A stretch of DNA of 48,029 nucleotides from Ammonifex sp. (GCA_003604985.1 QZIW01000034.1:1-48029); one strand, 5' to 3'. Shown: positions 12,074-21,189, numbered from the stretch's first letter. Numbers and translations: made by a program. Notes: generated from the sequence alone by a model not told the origin.

Positions 12074-12559
12074 CTAACGCTTCAAGACCGCTCCGACAAT
12101 GGCCTTAAGAAGAGCCGCCCGCATCCTGTTCCGCGCGGACGAAGCTCTCTGCACCATACCTGTTGAGAGCGCCGCTTCCACCAACACCGCCTCCCGGGAG
12201 GAGAGGAGTCCTTCCATCTTCAGCCTCTCGACAAGCGCTACAGCTTCCTGATGCGAAACGGCATCGCCAATGAAGCCGAATACTTCCCTGGCAAGGTCCT
12301 CACGGGTTCCCGACGGCAACCTTGAGATCCTGAGGAACCCGCCGCCGCCTCGCCGGCTCTCGACGCAGAAACCATGCCGGAGCGTAAAACGCGTCGCCAA
12401 AACATAGTTTATTTGGGAAGGCACACAGCGAAATTGAAGTGCCAGAGAATTACGCCTTATTTCTACCTGCCCGTTCGGACTCTCCGCCAACAGGGCCTTA
12501 ATGTACTGCTCAATTTCGTCTGAAAGGCGCAATATAACCACTCCGGCACCCCTAAACAT
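12074..12559 (-). CDS. ctsR: CtsR family transcriptional repressor
   Basis: 161 aa; FRCVPSQINYVLATRFTLRHGFCVESRRGGGGFLRI is a diagnostic CtsR winged-helix signature; true start may be a downstream TTG (MRLSDEIEQYI). Confidence 0.95.
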   Translation of the reverse strand: MFRGAGVVILRLSDEIEQYIKALLAESPNGQVEIRRNSLALQFRCVPSQINYVLATRFTLRHGFCVESRRGGGGFLRISRLPSGTREDLAREVFGFIGDAVSHQEAVALVERLKMEGLLSSREAVLVEAALSTGMVQRASSARNRMRAALLKAIVGAVLKR

Positions 12560-12560
12560 A

Positions 12561-12608
12561 TCTGACCTTAACTTACTTTAACTTTAGCATAAAGAAAAAA
12601 ATTGTCAA
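12561..12608 (-). promoter_or_regulatory. putative ctsR operon promoter and CtsR-like operator
   Basis: minus strand TTGACA (12603-12608), 16-nt spacer, TAAAGT (12581-12586), then direct-repeat-like AGTTAAAGTAAGTTAAGGTCAGA resembling degenerate CtsR heptads (RGTCAAA). Confidence 0.6.
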
Positions 12609-12819
12609 CCGCAAAAGTCTTTATAAGTGATTTTTACCTTTTAGGCCGCCATTTAAACCGATAGCGCAGGTTATCTTCCTTAAGCAAACAATTTCGCCAG
12701 TAAACAGGATTTCTTAGTTGACAATCCTCTTCAGCGGTGCGCACCCCGTTTAACCCCACAGGCGCCTTTTAATGTAACCTTGGCCTTCTTCGCGGCGTAA
12801 CCTGTAACGGGGGGATCGT

Positions 12820-13710
12820 ATGGCTAAGAAATTAGGTTTGGCCCTCGGCGGCGGGTTCAGCCGCGGCGCGGCCCATATCGGTGTGCTCAAGATTCTGGAG
12901 GAGGCAGGCATTAAACCCGCAGTGATAGCCGGTACCAGCGCGGGAAGCATCGTCGCCGCTTTATACGCCGCTGGTTGGACTGTTCAAGAGATGGAGCATT
13001 TTTCCCGTACGCTGTCTCCCCGGGAGCTGATAGACGACCGGTTAACCGCAAAACTGTGGCGACTTTTAGTGCACGAGGTCCGCCACCGGTTGAGGCGGAA
13101 GCCGCGTGCCGGCGGACCGCTGGGCGTTCTCTCGGGGCAGCGCCTGGCCGCGTTCCTGGAGAGGCTATTCGGCGCGCGGCGGTTCGATGAGCTTAAGCTC
13201 CCGCTGGTCGTTACGGCAACGGATCTCGTGAGCGGCCGCAGGATCCTTTTTATGCCGGCCCCTCTGTGCCGTGACGAGTTCGTCCGTCTTGCCAGGATAC
13301 CGGTTGCTTCGGCCATTCGCGCAAGTTGTACCGTACCCGGCCTTTTCGAGCCGGTGCGGTTGGAAAAGATGTTGCTGGTGGACGGGGCGATACGTGAAGC
13401 CATACCGGCGGAGGCGGTACGACTGCCCGGGATAGAAGCGGTGGTGGCGGTCGACGTCGGCGGCCGTACCGAAGAACGCCAGCCGCTGGAATTGTTTTCG
13501 GAGCTGGTGACCGAAGCCTGGGAGTTGGCGGTAAGCGAGGGCAAACGAAAGGAGCTTGAAACTTTCGCCGATGTGGTTATCGAGCCCGAGTTGAAAAAGA
13601 CTCCACCCTGGGACTTCAGCCGCGTCAGCCAGTACATGCGGGCCGGTGAGCAAGCGGCGCGGGCCAAATTGGGAGAGATACGGAGAGTACTGGAATTAGA
13701 CGTCCGCTGA
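12820..13710 (+). CDS. patatin-like phospholipase family protein (RssA-like)
   Basis: 296 aa; GGGFSRGAAHIGVLKILEE, GTSAGSIVAALYAAG (GxSxG nucleophile elbow), DGAIREAIP. Confidence 0.92.
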   Translation: MAKKLGLALGGGFSRGAAHIGVLKILEEAGIKPAVIAGTSAGSIVAALYAAGWTVQEMEHFSRTLSPRELIDDRLTAKLWRLLVHEVRHRLRRKPRAGGPLGVLSGQRLAAFLERLFGARRFDELKLPLVVTATDLVSGRRILFMPAPLCRDEFVRLARIPVASAIRASCTVPGLFEPVRLEKMLLVDGAIREAIPAEAVRLPGIEAVVAVDVGGRTEERQPLELFSELVTEAWELAVSEGKRKELETFADVVIEPELKKTPPWDFSRVSQYMRAGEQAARAKLGEIRRVLELDVR

Positions 13711-13845
13711 GCCGGGATCGTCCAGGTTTATTACCACCGTGTCTACGGGTGGATTAAAGTTGGTTCTTTTTCGGCGCGGCGGAAGGCTGGCCGTTTTTAC
13801 CGCCGCCGTTCTCCGAACCGGCATCATAAACCTTTCGATACTTGC

Positions 13846-13880
13846 CAAAAAAAATAAAGGGTCTCCGGCCGGGGACCCTT
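13846..13880 (-). terminator. terminator downstream of tRNA-Leu
   Basis: GGGTCCCCGGCCGGAGACCC hairpin followed by TTTATTTTTTTT on the minus strand. Confidence 0.7.
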
Positions 13881-13890
13881 CACTCTCTTC

Positions 13891-13976
13891 TGGTGCGGGT
13901 GAGAGGATTTGAACCTCCACGGGCTGAGCCCACCAGATCCTAAGTCTGGCGCGTCTGCCATTCCGCCACACCCGCA
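13891..13976 (-). tRNA. tRNA-Leu (anticodon UAG)
   Basis: minus strand TGCGGGTGTGGCGGAATGGCAGACGCGCCAGACTTAGGATCTGGTGGGC...GTGGAGGTTCAAATCCTCTCACCCGCACCA; class II tRNA with encoded CCA. Confidence 0.95.
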
Positions 13977-14272
13977 TTTCCTTTTTTAAATTATAGGGCT
14001 CTTGCCCACAATCGTCAATAAACCAGTGGCCCCACAGCGTAGGTCACCGTCCGTTCCTAAGCACTTTGTCATAAAATCACAATCCTCTAAAAATAAAGGA
14101 GGATTTTGGAACATAATGTCGTATTAATTAGTTCCGATATATGGGATTATAAGACGTCGTGTACCCGTTAACCAAGTTTCCTCCATAACGCAAACTCACC
14201 AAGAAGGGAGGATTTAGGCAACTTTTAAAGAAAATAATTAATTTTAGGCCTCATTTTGTTAGGAGGGATACG

Positions 14273-16306
14273 GTGCCGAAAATCGGCGTCTACCTCTGTC
14301 ACTGCGGCGAAAATATCGCCGGCGCCGTCAACATCGAAGAAGTTAAAAAACACGCCGCAAACCTGCCCGGCGTAGCAGTGGTCAGGGATTATTTATTCAT
14401 TTGTTCTGACCCGGGACAAGATTTAATCAAACAGGACATCCAAGCGGGCCTGGTTAACCGGGTGGTGGTGGCGGCCTGTACGCCCCGCACCCACGAGCCG
14501 ATTTTCCGTAAGACGGTGCAGGACGGCGGCCTCAACAAGTACATCTGCGAAATGGCCAACATCCGGGACCAGGGCAGCTGGGCGCACTGGCGCGACAAGG
14601 AAGGGGCAACGGAAAAAGCCAAGAAACTGGTTATGAGCGCCGTGGCCAAGGCCGCTCTGTTGGAACCCCTGGAAGACAGGTTTGTCAATGTGACCAAGGC
14701 CTCTCTGGTGGTCGGCGCCGGTGTCGCCGGGATGTTTGCGGCCATGGACCTGGCCAACATGGGATACAAAGTCTACCTGGTCGACAGGAACCCTTCGGTC
14801 GGTGGGAACATGGCCAAGCTCGACAAGACTTTCCCCACCAACGACTGCTCGGCCTGTATTCTTACCCCGGTTATGGTTCAGGTAGGGACACATCCTAACA
14901 TCGAGCTGCTGACGTATTCGGAAGTAGAGTCCGTGGACGGCTCCATCGGGAACTTCAAGGTCAAGATCAGAAAGAAACAAACCTACGTTGATTGGAATAC
15001 GTGTACCGGTTGCGGTGAATGCATCGAAGTGTGCCCGAAAAAAGTCCCGAACGAATTCAACGAGGGTATGGGTACGCGCAAGGCGATTTACATCGAGTTT
15101 CCCCAGGCGGTGCCGAAGAAAGCCGTCGTGGACGGGGCACACTGCATCAACTGCGGCAAACGGACAATCGGCACCAAGCCGCGGCTGCATTCCAAGACCG
15201 GAGAACCTGTCCTTGCCCCGTGCGAAAAAGTGTGCAAAATAGGGGCATGCGACCGGTCTGTCGCGTACGACCCCGACGGTGAATTGGTCGAGCTTGAAGT
15301 GGGTACAATTGTTGTGGCCACCGGCTTCAAGGCCATGGATAAAACTCCCTTTAAGGAATACTCGCCCCAGTCGCCCAATGTGGTCACCGCTTTGCAGCTG
15401 GAACGACTTCTTTCGGCGACCGGTCCTACAGAGGGAGACCTCAAGCGCCCGTCCGACGAGACAAAGCCGGAAACCGTGGCCTTCATCTCTTGCGTGGGGA
15501 GCCGCGATAAAAACCACCACACCTATTGTTCCAAGGTGTGCTGCATGTACATGCTCAAGCAAGCGCGGTTGATTAAGGAAAAAAATCCCGGCACCAACGT
15601 GTTCATCTTCTTCATCGACGTCAGGGCCGGTGGTAAAGACTTTGAGGAGTACTACAGCTACTGCCGCGACCTCGGTATCAGGGTCATCAGGGGCCGGGTG
15701 GGTGCTGTTGACGAGTTGGCCGGCGACCGTTTGAGAGTGCGCGCCTACGACGTGGATATGGGCAGCGCCGTGGAACTGGAGTCGGACCTGGTGGTCTTGG
15801 CCACCGCCATCGAACCCGCGCCCGGTCTCGAAGAACTGGGTAGAAGGCTGGGCATCTCCTGCGGCGCGGAAGGGTTCCTAAAGGAAGTCCACACCAAGCT
15901 TTACCCGGTGGAGACCGCGGTAAGGGGGATTTACATCGCCGGGTGCGTTCAGGGACCGAAGGACATCCCGGATTCGATCTCCCAGGCGCGGGCAGCGTCA
16001 TCGGCGGCGGCAGTCCCGCTGACCCTCGGCAAGGTTGTGGTCGAACCGCTGATTTCCGAAATAAATCAGGAGAACTGCAGCGGGTGCGGCATCTGCGTAC
16101 CCCTTTGCCCCTACTCCGCCGTGGCCATGACGACGGTAGGCGATAAGCCGCGGGCTAAAATCGATGAAGCCCTGTGCGCCGGCTGCGGCGTCTGTACCGC
16201 AGCATGCCCGTCGCGCGCCATTAAGCTGCACGGCTTTACCGCGGAACAAATCGAGGCGCAAATTATCGCCCTGACGGCCGGCATTGGGGGTGTTTCTTAT
16301 GTCTAG
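14273..16306 (+). CDS. hdrA: CoB-CoM heterodisulfide reductase HdrA-like FAD/iron-sulfur protein
   Basis: 677 aa; N-terminal MPKIGVYLCHCGENIAG, Rossmann ASLVVGAGVAGMFAAMDLA, several ferredoxin motifs (CTGCGECIEVCP, CSGCGICVPLCP, CAGCGVCTAACP). Confidence 0.95.
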   Translation: MPKIGVYLCHCGENIAGAVNIEEVKKHAANLPGVAVVRDYLFICSDPGQDLIKQDIQAGLVNRVVVAACTPRTHEPIFRKTVQDGGLNKYICEMANIRDQGSWAHWRDKEGATEKAKKLVMSAVAKAALLEPLEDRFVNVTKASLVVGAGVAGMFAAMDLANMGYKVYLVDRNPSVGGNMAKLDKTFPTNDCSACILTPVMVQVGTHPNIELLTYSEVESVDGSIGNFKVKIRKKQTYVDWNTCTGCGECIEVCPKKVPNEFNEGMGTRKAIYIEFPQAVPKKAVVDGAHCINCGKRTIGTKPRLHSKTGEPVLAPCEKVCKIGACDRSVAYDPDGELVELEVGTIVVATGFKAMDKTPFKEYSPQSPNVVTALQLERLLSATGPTEGDLKRPSDETKPETVAFISCVGSRDKNHHTYCSKVCCMYMLKQARLIKEKNPGTNVFIFFIDVRAGGKDFEEYYSYCRDLGIRVIRGRVGAVDELAGDRLRVRAYDVDMGSAVELESDLVVLATAIEPAPGLEELGRRLGISCGAEGFLKEVHTKLYPVETAVRGIYIAGCVQGPKDIPDSISQARAASSAAAVPLTLGKVVVEPLISEINQENCSGCGICVPLCPYSAVAMTTVGDKPRAKIDEALCAGCGVCTAACPSRAIKLHGFTAEQIEAQIIALTAGIGGVSYV

Positions 16307-16880
16307 CACCCCGGAAGAGGAGCGTAAAACAATTAACCTGTCAACCGGCGATTCTGGTTTTTTAAGCGAGATAAAGGCACTGGGAGCGGGGGACATCCTG
16401 GAGTGCATCCAGTGTGCCAAGTGCGCGGCCACTTGCCCCCTGGTCCTTGCCGGTTTCAATTTCTTTAACAAGCGGATCATTCAAGCGATTTTTCTCGGCA
16501 CGAGAGAAACGCTTTTGGACGACCCTTCAATCTGGGCCTGCCAGTCGTGCAACCGGTGCACCGAAGTCTGTCCCCGTAAACTTAAGCCGTTTGAGGTGAT
16601 TATGGCCATGCGCCGGGTGGCTGTACGCGAGTTCGCCCTTCCCACGATGGCCATTGAGGGCATCAAGTCTCTTTACGACGTGGGACATGCCGTCTATCTG
16701 TCGCAAGCAGGACGGTCGAGGGCAAGTGTGGGGCTCCCCGAGAGGCCGTACTCCACGGCTTCGAACCCCCGGGCGCTCAAGGAACTCCAGGCTCTACTGG
16801 GCAAAACGGCTCTGGCGGACCTGGGCATTATCCCGATGGGTGGCCCCGATGTCTCTGGAACGTGTGAGGTGGGCCAATGA
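16299..16880 (+). CDS. hdrC: HdrC-like iron-sulfur subunit
   Basis: two 4Fe-4S motifs CIQCAKCAATCP and CQSCNRCTEVCP; ATG at 16299 (MSSTPEEE) preferred over ORF start 16284; 8-nt overlap with hdrA. Confidence 0.93.
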   Translation: MSSTPEEERKTINLSTGDSGFLSEIKALGAGDILECIQCAKCAATCPLVLAGFNFFNKRIIQAIFLGTRETLLDDPSIWACQSCNRCTEVCPRKLKPFEVIMAMRRVAVREFALPTMAIEGIKSLYDVGHAVYLSQAGRSRASVGLPERPYSTASNPRALKELQALLGKTALADLGIIPMGGPDVSGTCEVGQ

Positions 16881-17767
16881 AAGTAGGGTTTTTTGTCGGC
16901 TGCAACACCGCGTTTAACAGGCCGGATCTTGAACGGGCTGTAAGATACGTATACCCGGCGCTGGGAGTCGAACTGGATGAGCTGGACGGCCAGTCCTGCT
17001 GCCCCACCTGGGGAACGATGCCTTCCATCGACCTTGCAGGCTGGTGCGCGGTAGGAGCGAGGAACTACACCATCGCCGAAGAAAAGGGGCTGGACATGGT
17101 GACGGTGTGCGGCAGTTGCTACGGCAGCCTGGCCGAAACCGCACACAAGATCAAATCGGACCCCGGGGTGAAGAGCCGCGTAAACGAACTTCTCGGGGTT
17201 ATCGGCAAGGAGTTTAAAGGTACGAGCCGGATCAGGCACGCGGTCTACCACCTTTATCAAGAGGTCGGCCTCGACACGTTGAAGGAATTTATCAAGTACC
17301 AGCTCGGGGGGCTCAAAATAGCCGTCCAACCGGGCTGCCATTCCCTCTGGCCGAGCGACGCATACGTCGACGGTGAAGAGGACACGTTTCACCCCACGGT
17401 CTTGCGGGAACTCTGCGAAGCGCTCGGCGCTTCGGCCCCGTATTACAGCCGGTTACTGGACTGCTGCGGCATGGGGGGAATGCGGAGTACCGATATGGAC
17501 AAGTCTTTCAAGCTGGTGGAAACGAAGCTGTCCTCCATGAAGGAGGAGGTCGAACCGGACCTGATCGTGACCGGTTGCAGTTCTTGTTTGATCCAACTGG
17601 ACACCGCGCAGGATTTTCTCAAGAAGGACGGCAAGATCAACTACGAAATCCCGGCAATCCACTACGTGCAACTGCTGGCGATATGCATGGGCGCCGACCC
17701 GCAACAGGTTACAGGTCTTGCCCGGACAAAGGTCGACCGGGTCGTGAACAGGATTTTGGAGGGATAA
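16877..17767 (+). CDS. hdrB: HdrB-like subunit (two CCG domains)
   Basis: 296 aa; MKVGFFVGCNTAFNRPDLERA, CCPTW...CGSCYGSL and DCCGMGGM...GCSSCLIQL CCG-type cysteine motifs. Confidence 0.95.
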   Translation: MKVGFFVGCNTAFNRPDLERAVRYVYPALGVELDELDGQSCCPTWGTMPSIDLAGWCAVGARNYTIAEEKGLDMVTVCGSCYGSLAETAHKIKSDPGVKSRVNELLGVIGKEFKGTSRIRHAVYHLYQEVGLDTLKEFIKYQLGGLKIAVQPGCHSLWPSDAYVDGEEDTFHPTVLRELCEALGASAPYYSRLLDCCGMGGMRSTDMDKSFKLVETKLSSMKEEVEPDLIVTGCSSCLIQLDTAQDFLKKDGKINYEIPAIHYVQLLAICMGADPQQVTGLARTKVDRVVNRILEG

Positions 17768-17770
17768 AGA

Positions 17771-18196
17771 ATGAGTGAATGGAAACCCAACATCGTGGTT
17801 TTTGCCTGCGATTGGTGCACGTACCAGGGAGCCGACCTTGCGGGTAGCCTGCGCTACGAATATCCCGCCAACGTCAACATCATCAGGGTGCCTTGCACCG
17901 GGCGGGTGGAACCCGAGTTTATCGTATCAGCTCTTAGTAACGGCGCCGACGGCGTTTTTGTGGGCGGTTGCCATCCGGGTGACTGCCACTACAAGGAAGG
18001 CAACTACAAAGCCATGCGGAGATTCACCCTCCTGAAGATGGTCCTGACCGGTATGGGATTCGAGGCCGAAAGGGTAAGGATGGAGTGGATCTCCGGTTCG
18101 GAGGGCAAGCGGTTTGCGGAAATTATGGCCGAGTTCAACAGGACCATCGAAAAAATCGGGCCAAACCCATTCAGGAGGGACAGCAATGCCGGATAA
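17771..18196 (+). CDS. mvhD: MvhD/FlpD-like hydrogenase delta (electron-transfer) subunit
   Basis: 141 aa; NIVVFACDWCTYQGADLAGSLRYEYP, VGGCHPGDCHYKEGN. Confidence 0.95.
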   Translation: MSEWKPNIVVFACDWCTYQGADLAGSLRYEYPANVNIIRVPCTGRVEPEFIVSALSNGADGVFVGGCHPGDCHYKEGNYKAMRRFTLLKMVLTGMGFEAERVRMEWISGSEGKRFAEIMAEFNRTIEKIGPNPFRRDSNAG

Positions 18197-19145
18197 AGTG
18201 AAGCTCGCATATTTCCTCTCCGGCGGGTGCGGCGGCTGCGACATGGCGATCATCGACCTCTCGGAAACGCTGGTGGACGTCCTCCCCTACTTAGAAGTGG
18301 TCTTCTGGGCGCCGACGGTGGCCGATGTGAAGTATAAAGACCTTGAAGCCATGCCCGACAAATCGATAGACGTCGGCCTCTACTCGGGTATGGTGCGGCT
18401 AAGTGAGCAGGAACACATCGCCAGGGTTATGCGCCGGAAGTGCAAGGTCCTGGTCGCCTACGGCGCATGCGCCGCGCTGGGCGGCATCCCGGGTATGGGC
18501 AACATGCATACCAGAGAAGACATCTTCCAGACCGCTTACTTCGACACCTACAGTACGGACAATCCGGAGGGCGTGACCCCGCAGGTGCGGTGCGTCGTGG
18601 ACGGTAAGTACGAACTCACGCTGCCCGAGTTCTACGGTTACGTCAGGCCGCTTCAGCATGTTGTCGACGTCGACTACTTCAGCGGCGGCTGCCCGCCGCA
18701 TCATTCCTTCGTTGGCCAGGCGGTGGTCGCCGTCCTGGAAGGAGAACTGCCCCCCCCGGGCTCGTGGATCACAAGCGGCAAAGCGGTCTGCGACGTTTGC
18801 GACCGGAACCCGGCTGGCCGGGGCGAACAAAGGCATTTAATCCAGTCGGTCAAGCGCACTATCGACGGCGTTCCGGAAGAAGGGAAATGCCTCCTGCAGC
18901 AAGGCTACCTCTGCCTCGGCGCGGTGACTCAGGGCGACTGCGGCTCGCTCTGCCCCCAGGTAAATATTCCTTGCAGGGGCTGCGGCGGACCGATCCCGGG
19001 TGTAAAGGATTTCGGCCTGCGCGCCATCGGCTCCATCGCGGCGTCGCTGGAGAAAGAAGAACTGGTTGAACAAATCCCCAGCCCGGTGAAGCTTTTCTAC
19101 CGGTACTCGCTACCCGCTTCGATGCTGGGCAGAAAGATAAAGTGA
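18186..19145 (+). CDS. mvhG: F420-non-reducing-type [NiFe] hydrogenase small subunit
   Basis: MPDKVKLAYFLSGGCGGCDMAIIDLSE; GACAALGGIPGMGN; C-terminal Fe-S cysteines; ATG at 18186 preferred over ORF start 18114; overlaps mvhD end. Confidence 0.94.
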   Translation: MPDKVKLAYFLSGGCGGCDMAIIDLSETLVDVLPYLEVVFWAPTVADVKYKDLEAMPDKSIDVGLYSGMVRLSEQEHIARVMRRKCKVLVAYGACAALGGIPGMGNMHTREDIFQTAYFDTYSTDNPEGVTPQVRCVVDGKYELTLPEFYGYVRPLQHVVDVDYFSGGCPPHHSFVGQAVVAVLEGELPPPGSWITSGKAVCDVCDRNPAGRGEQRHLIQSVKRTIDGVPEEGKCLLQQGYLCLGAVTQGDCGSLCPQVNIPCRGCGGPIPGVKDFGLRAIGSIAASLEKEELVEQIPSPVKLFYRYSLPASMLGRKIK

Positions 19146-19155
19146 GGGATGAATC

Positions 19156-20619
19156 TTGACCTTAAAGAAGATCGAAATAAACCCGATGACGAGGCTGGAA
19201 GGGCACGGCAAAATCTCCGTTTTTTTAGACGAGCAGGGGAACGTGGACAACGTTTTCTTTCAAACCGTTGAGTTGAGAGGATACGAGCGGTTTCTCACGG
19301 GTATGCCTATAGAGGAAGTACCCCGGACGGTATCTACAATCTGCGGGGTGTGCAGGTGCGTGCACTTTACCGCAGCAGTGAAAGCCGCCGATGCTGTTTA
19401 TCACGTCCAACCGACACCGACTGCCAGGAAAATCAGGGAGCTGCTCCTAAATGCCCACTACGTCGAGGACCACACGGCGATCCTTTACGCCCTCGGTTTC
19501 CCGGACTTCGTGGTCGGCCCCACGGCCGATGCCGGAGCGAGGAACCTGATCGGTCTCATCCAGGCGGTTGGCGCGGACGTGGGCAAGCTGGTGCTCAGAA
19601 AGAGGTACGCCGCCGTCAAAGTAATAGAAATGCTGGGCGGTAAACCGATCCACCCGGTGGCGGCGCTTCCGGGCGGCTGGTCCAAGAGAGTGACGGAACA
19701 AGAAAGAACAGAGATACTCGCGCTCGCCGACGAAATGGTTGAACTAGGGGAACTCACCCTGAAAGTTTTCGGGGACGTCGTGCTGAAAAACCAGGACTAC
19801 ATGGACCTGGTCACGGGCGATGTGTACAAGGTCGTGTGCAATTACATGGGCACCGTAGACGATAAAAACCGGGTGCAGTACTACGACGGCACGCAGCGGA
19901 TTGTCGATACCGAGGGTAAGGAGATCGGTCGTTTTAAGGGCAAAGATTACCTGAAACACATCGCTGAAAGAGTGCTCCCCTGGAGCTACCTGAAGGTGCC
20001 TTACCTCAAAAACATCGGCTGGAAGGGCATCGTCGACGGCGAAGGGACGAGCCTATACAGTGTCGGGCCTCTTGCCAGGCTCAACGCCGCCGACGGTATG
20101 GATACCCCGCTCGCCCAGGAGGCTTACGAAAAGATGTACGCCACCTTCGGCGTCAAGCCGGTGCACAACATCCTTGCTTACCACTGGGCCCGGGCCATCG
20201 AGCTTTTGAATGCGGCCGAAAAGGCGCGCCAGCTCGCTTCCGACGAGAGCATTACCAGCCCCGATATCCGGGCCGAGCTCTGGGCGCCTGACGAGGGTGT
20301 GGGCGTCATCGAGGCGGTCCGCGGGGTGCTCATCCACCATTACAAAACAGATGATCGCGGCATCGTTCAGGAGGCCAACCTGATCGTGGCCACGACTCAT
20401 AACAACGGGCCGATTAACGTAGCCGTAAAGCGGGCGGCAGAGCATTTCATCAAGAACGGGAAGGTTGACGACGGCATCCTCAACCTGGTTGAGATGGCCT
20501 ACCGGCCTTATGACATCTGCCTGGCGTGCGCGACCCACACGCTCCCCGGCCGGCTGCCGCTTCAGTTGGATGTGTATGATTGCAAAGGAGAACTGTACAA
20601 GAGCCTGAGAAATTTCTAA
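19156..20619 (+). CDS. mvhA: group 3-type [NiFe] hydrogenase large subunit
   Basis: 487 aa, TTG start; L1 motif TICGVCRCVH, L2 motif YDICLACATH followed by a 26-aa C-terminal tail. Confidence 0.95.
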   Translation: MTLKKIEINPMTRLEGHGKISVFLDEQGNVDNVFFQTVELRGYERFLTGMPIEEVPRTVSTICGVCRCVHFTAAVKAADAVYHVQPTPTARKIRELLLNAHYVEDHTAILYALGFPDFVVGPTADAGARNLIGLIQAVGADVGKLVLRKRYAAVKVIEMLGGKPIHPVAALPGGWSKRVTEQERTEILALADEMVELGELTLKVFGDVVLKNQDYMDLVTGDVYKVVCNYMGTVDDKNRVQYYDGTQRIVDTEGKEIGRFKGKDYLKHIAERVLPWSYLKVPYLKNIGWKGIVDGEGTSLYSVGPLARLNAADGMDTPLAQEAYEKMYATFGVKPVHNILAYHWARAIELLNAAEKARQLASDESITSPDIRAELWAPDEGVGVIEAVRGVLIHHYKTDDRGIVQEANLIVATTHNNGPINVAVKRAAEHFIKNGKVDDGILNLVEMAYRPYDICLACATHTLPGRLPLQLDVYDCKGELYKSLRNF

Positions 20620-20638
20620 TAGACCGAGGGTTGGTGGG

Positions 20639-21082
20639 ATGCGGACCGTCCTTGTCGGGATCGGGAACCCCGTTTTGACCGACGATTCCGTCGGCATTCA
20701 GATCGCGCAGCATTTTGAAGGTCTGGTGGATACCGAGATCCTTATGACTACCGACTTTAAAGTGCTCGATAAGATACTGGGGTACGAGAGGGCGATTATC
20801 GTGGACGGGGTGCGGCTGGGGAATGAGCCCGGCACGGTGGTGGAATTCGACTTTAAGGATCTGATTTTCACCCATACTTTTTCCGGCACCCACAACCTAA
20901 GCCTGCCGACCACGCTCAGCATGGGCTATCAGCTATTCGGCGAAGAGATGCCGAAAGAAATTAAAATCATCGCCGTTGAGGTGGAGGATGTCGAGACCTT
21001 TGGTACGGAGTGCACACCGCACGTGAAAGCGGCGATCCCTCGCGCAGTCGAATTGGTGCGAAGCCATGTGCAAAACCGGTAG
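20639..21082 (+). CDS. hydrogenase maturation protease (HyaD/HycI-like)
   Basis: 147 aa; MRTVLVGIGNPVLTDDSVGIQIAQHF...FGTECTPHVKAAIPRAVEL. Confidence 0.94.
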   Translation: MRTVLVGIGNPVLTDDSVGIQIAQHFEGLVDTEILMTTDFKVLDKILGYERAIIVDGVRLGNEPGTVVEFDFKDLIFTHTFSGTHNLSLPTTLSMGYQLFGEEMPKEIKIIAVEVEDVETFGTECTPHVKAAIPRAVELVRSHVQNR

Positions 21083-21110
21083 GGCCCGGTCTTAATATCT
21101 GAAAAACTCC

Positions 21111-21138
21111 GGACCGCTGCTTGTGAGTGGTCCTTTTT
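21111..21138 (+). terminator. terminator of the hdr/mvh operon
   Basis: GGACCGCT-gcttgtg-AGTGGTCC stem followed by TTTTTATT. Confidence 0.7.
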
Positions 21139-21189
21139 ATTGGCAGAATATGCGCAGGAACAATCATTACTAATGCTCGCGGGATACCG

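Noticed and set aside
14423-15562. 379-aa minus-strand ORF antisense to hdrA
   Set aside because: Shadow ORF from GC-rich codon usage; composition lacks recognisable domains while the opposite strand encodes an unambiguous HdrA.
21127-21189. N-terminal extension MVLFIGRICAGTIITNARGIP on the glycosylase ORF
   Set aside because: It overlaps the hydrogenase operon terminator; ATG at 21190 (MRIWDV) matches the family start.
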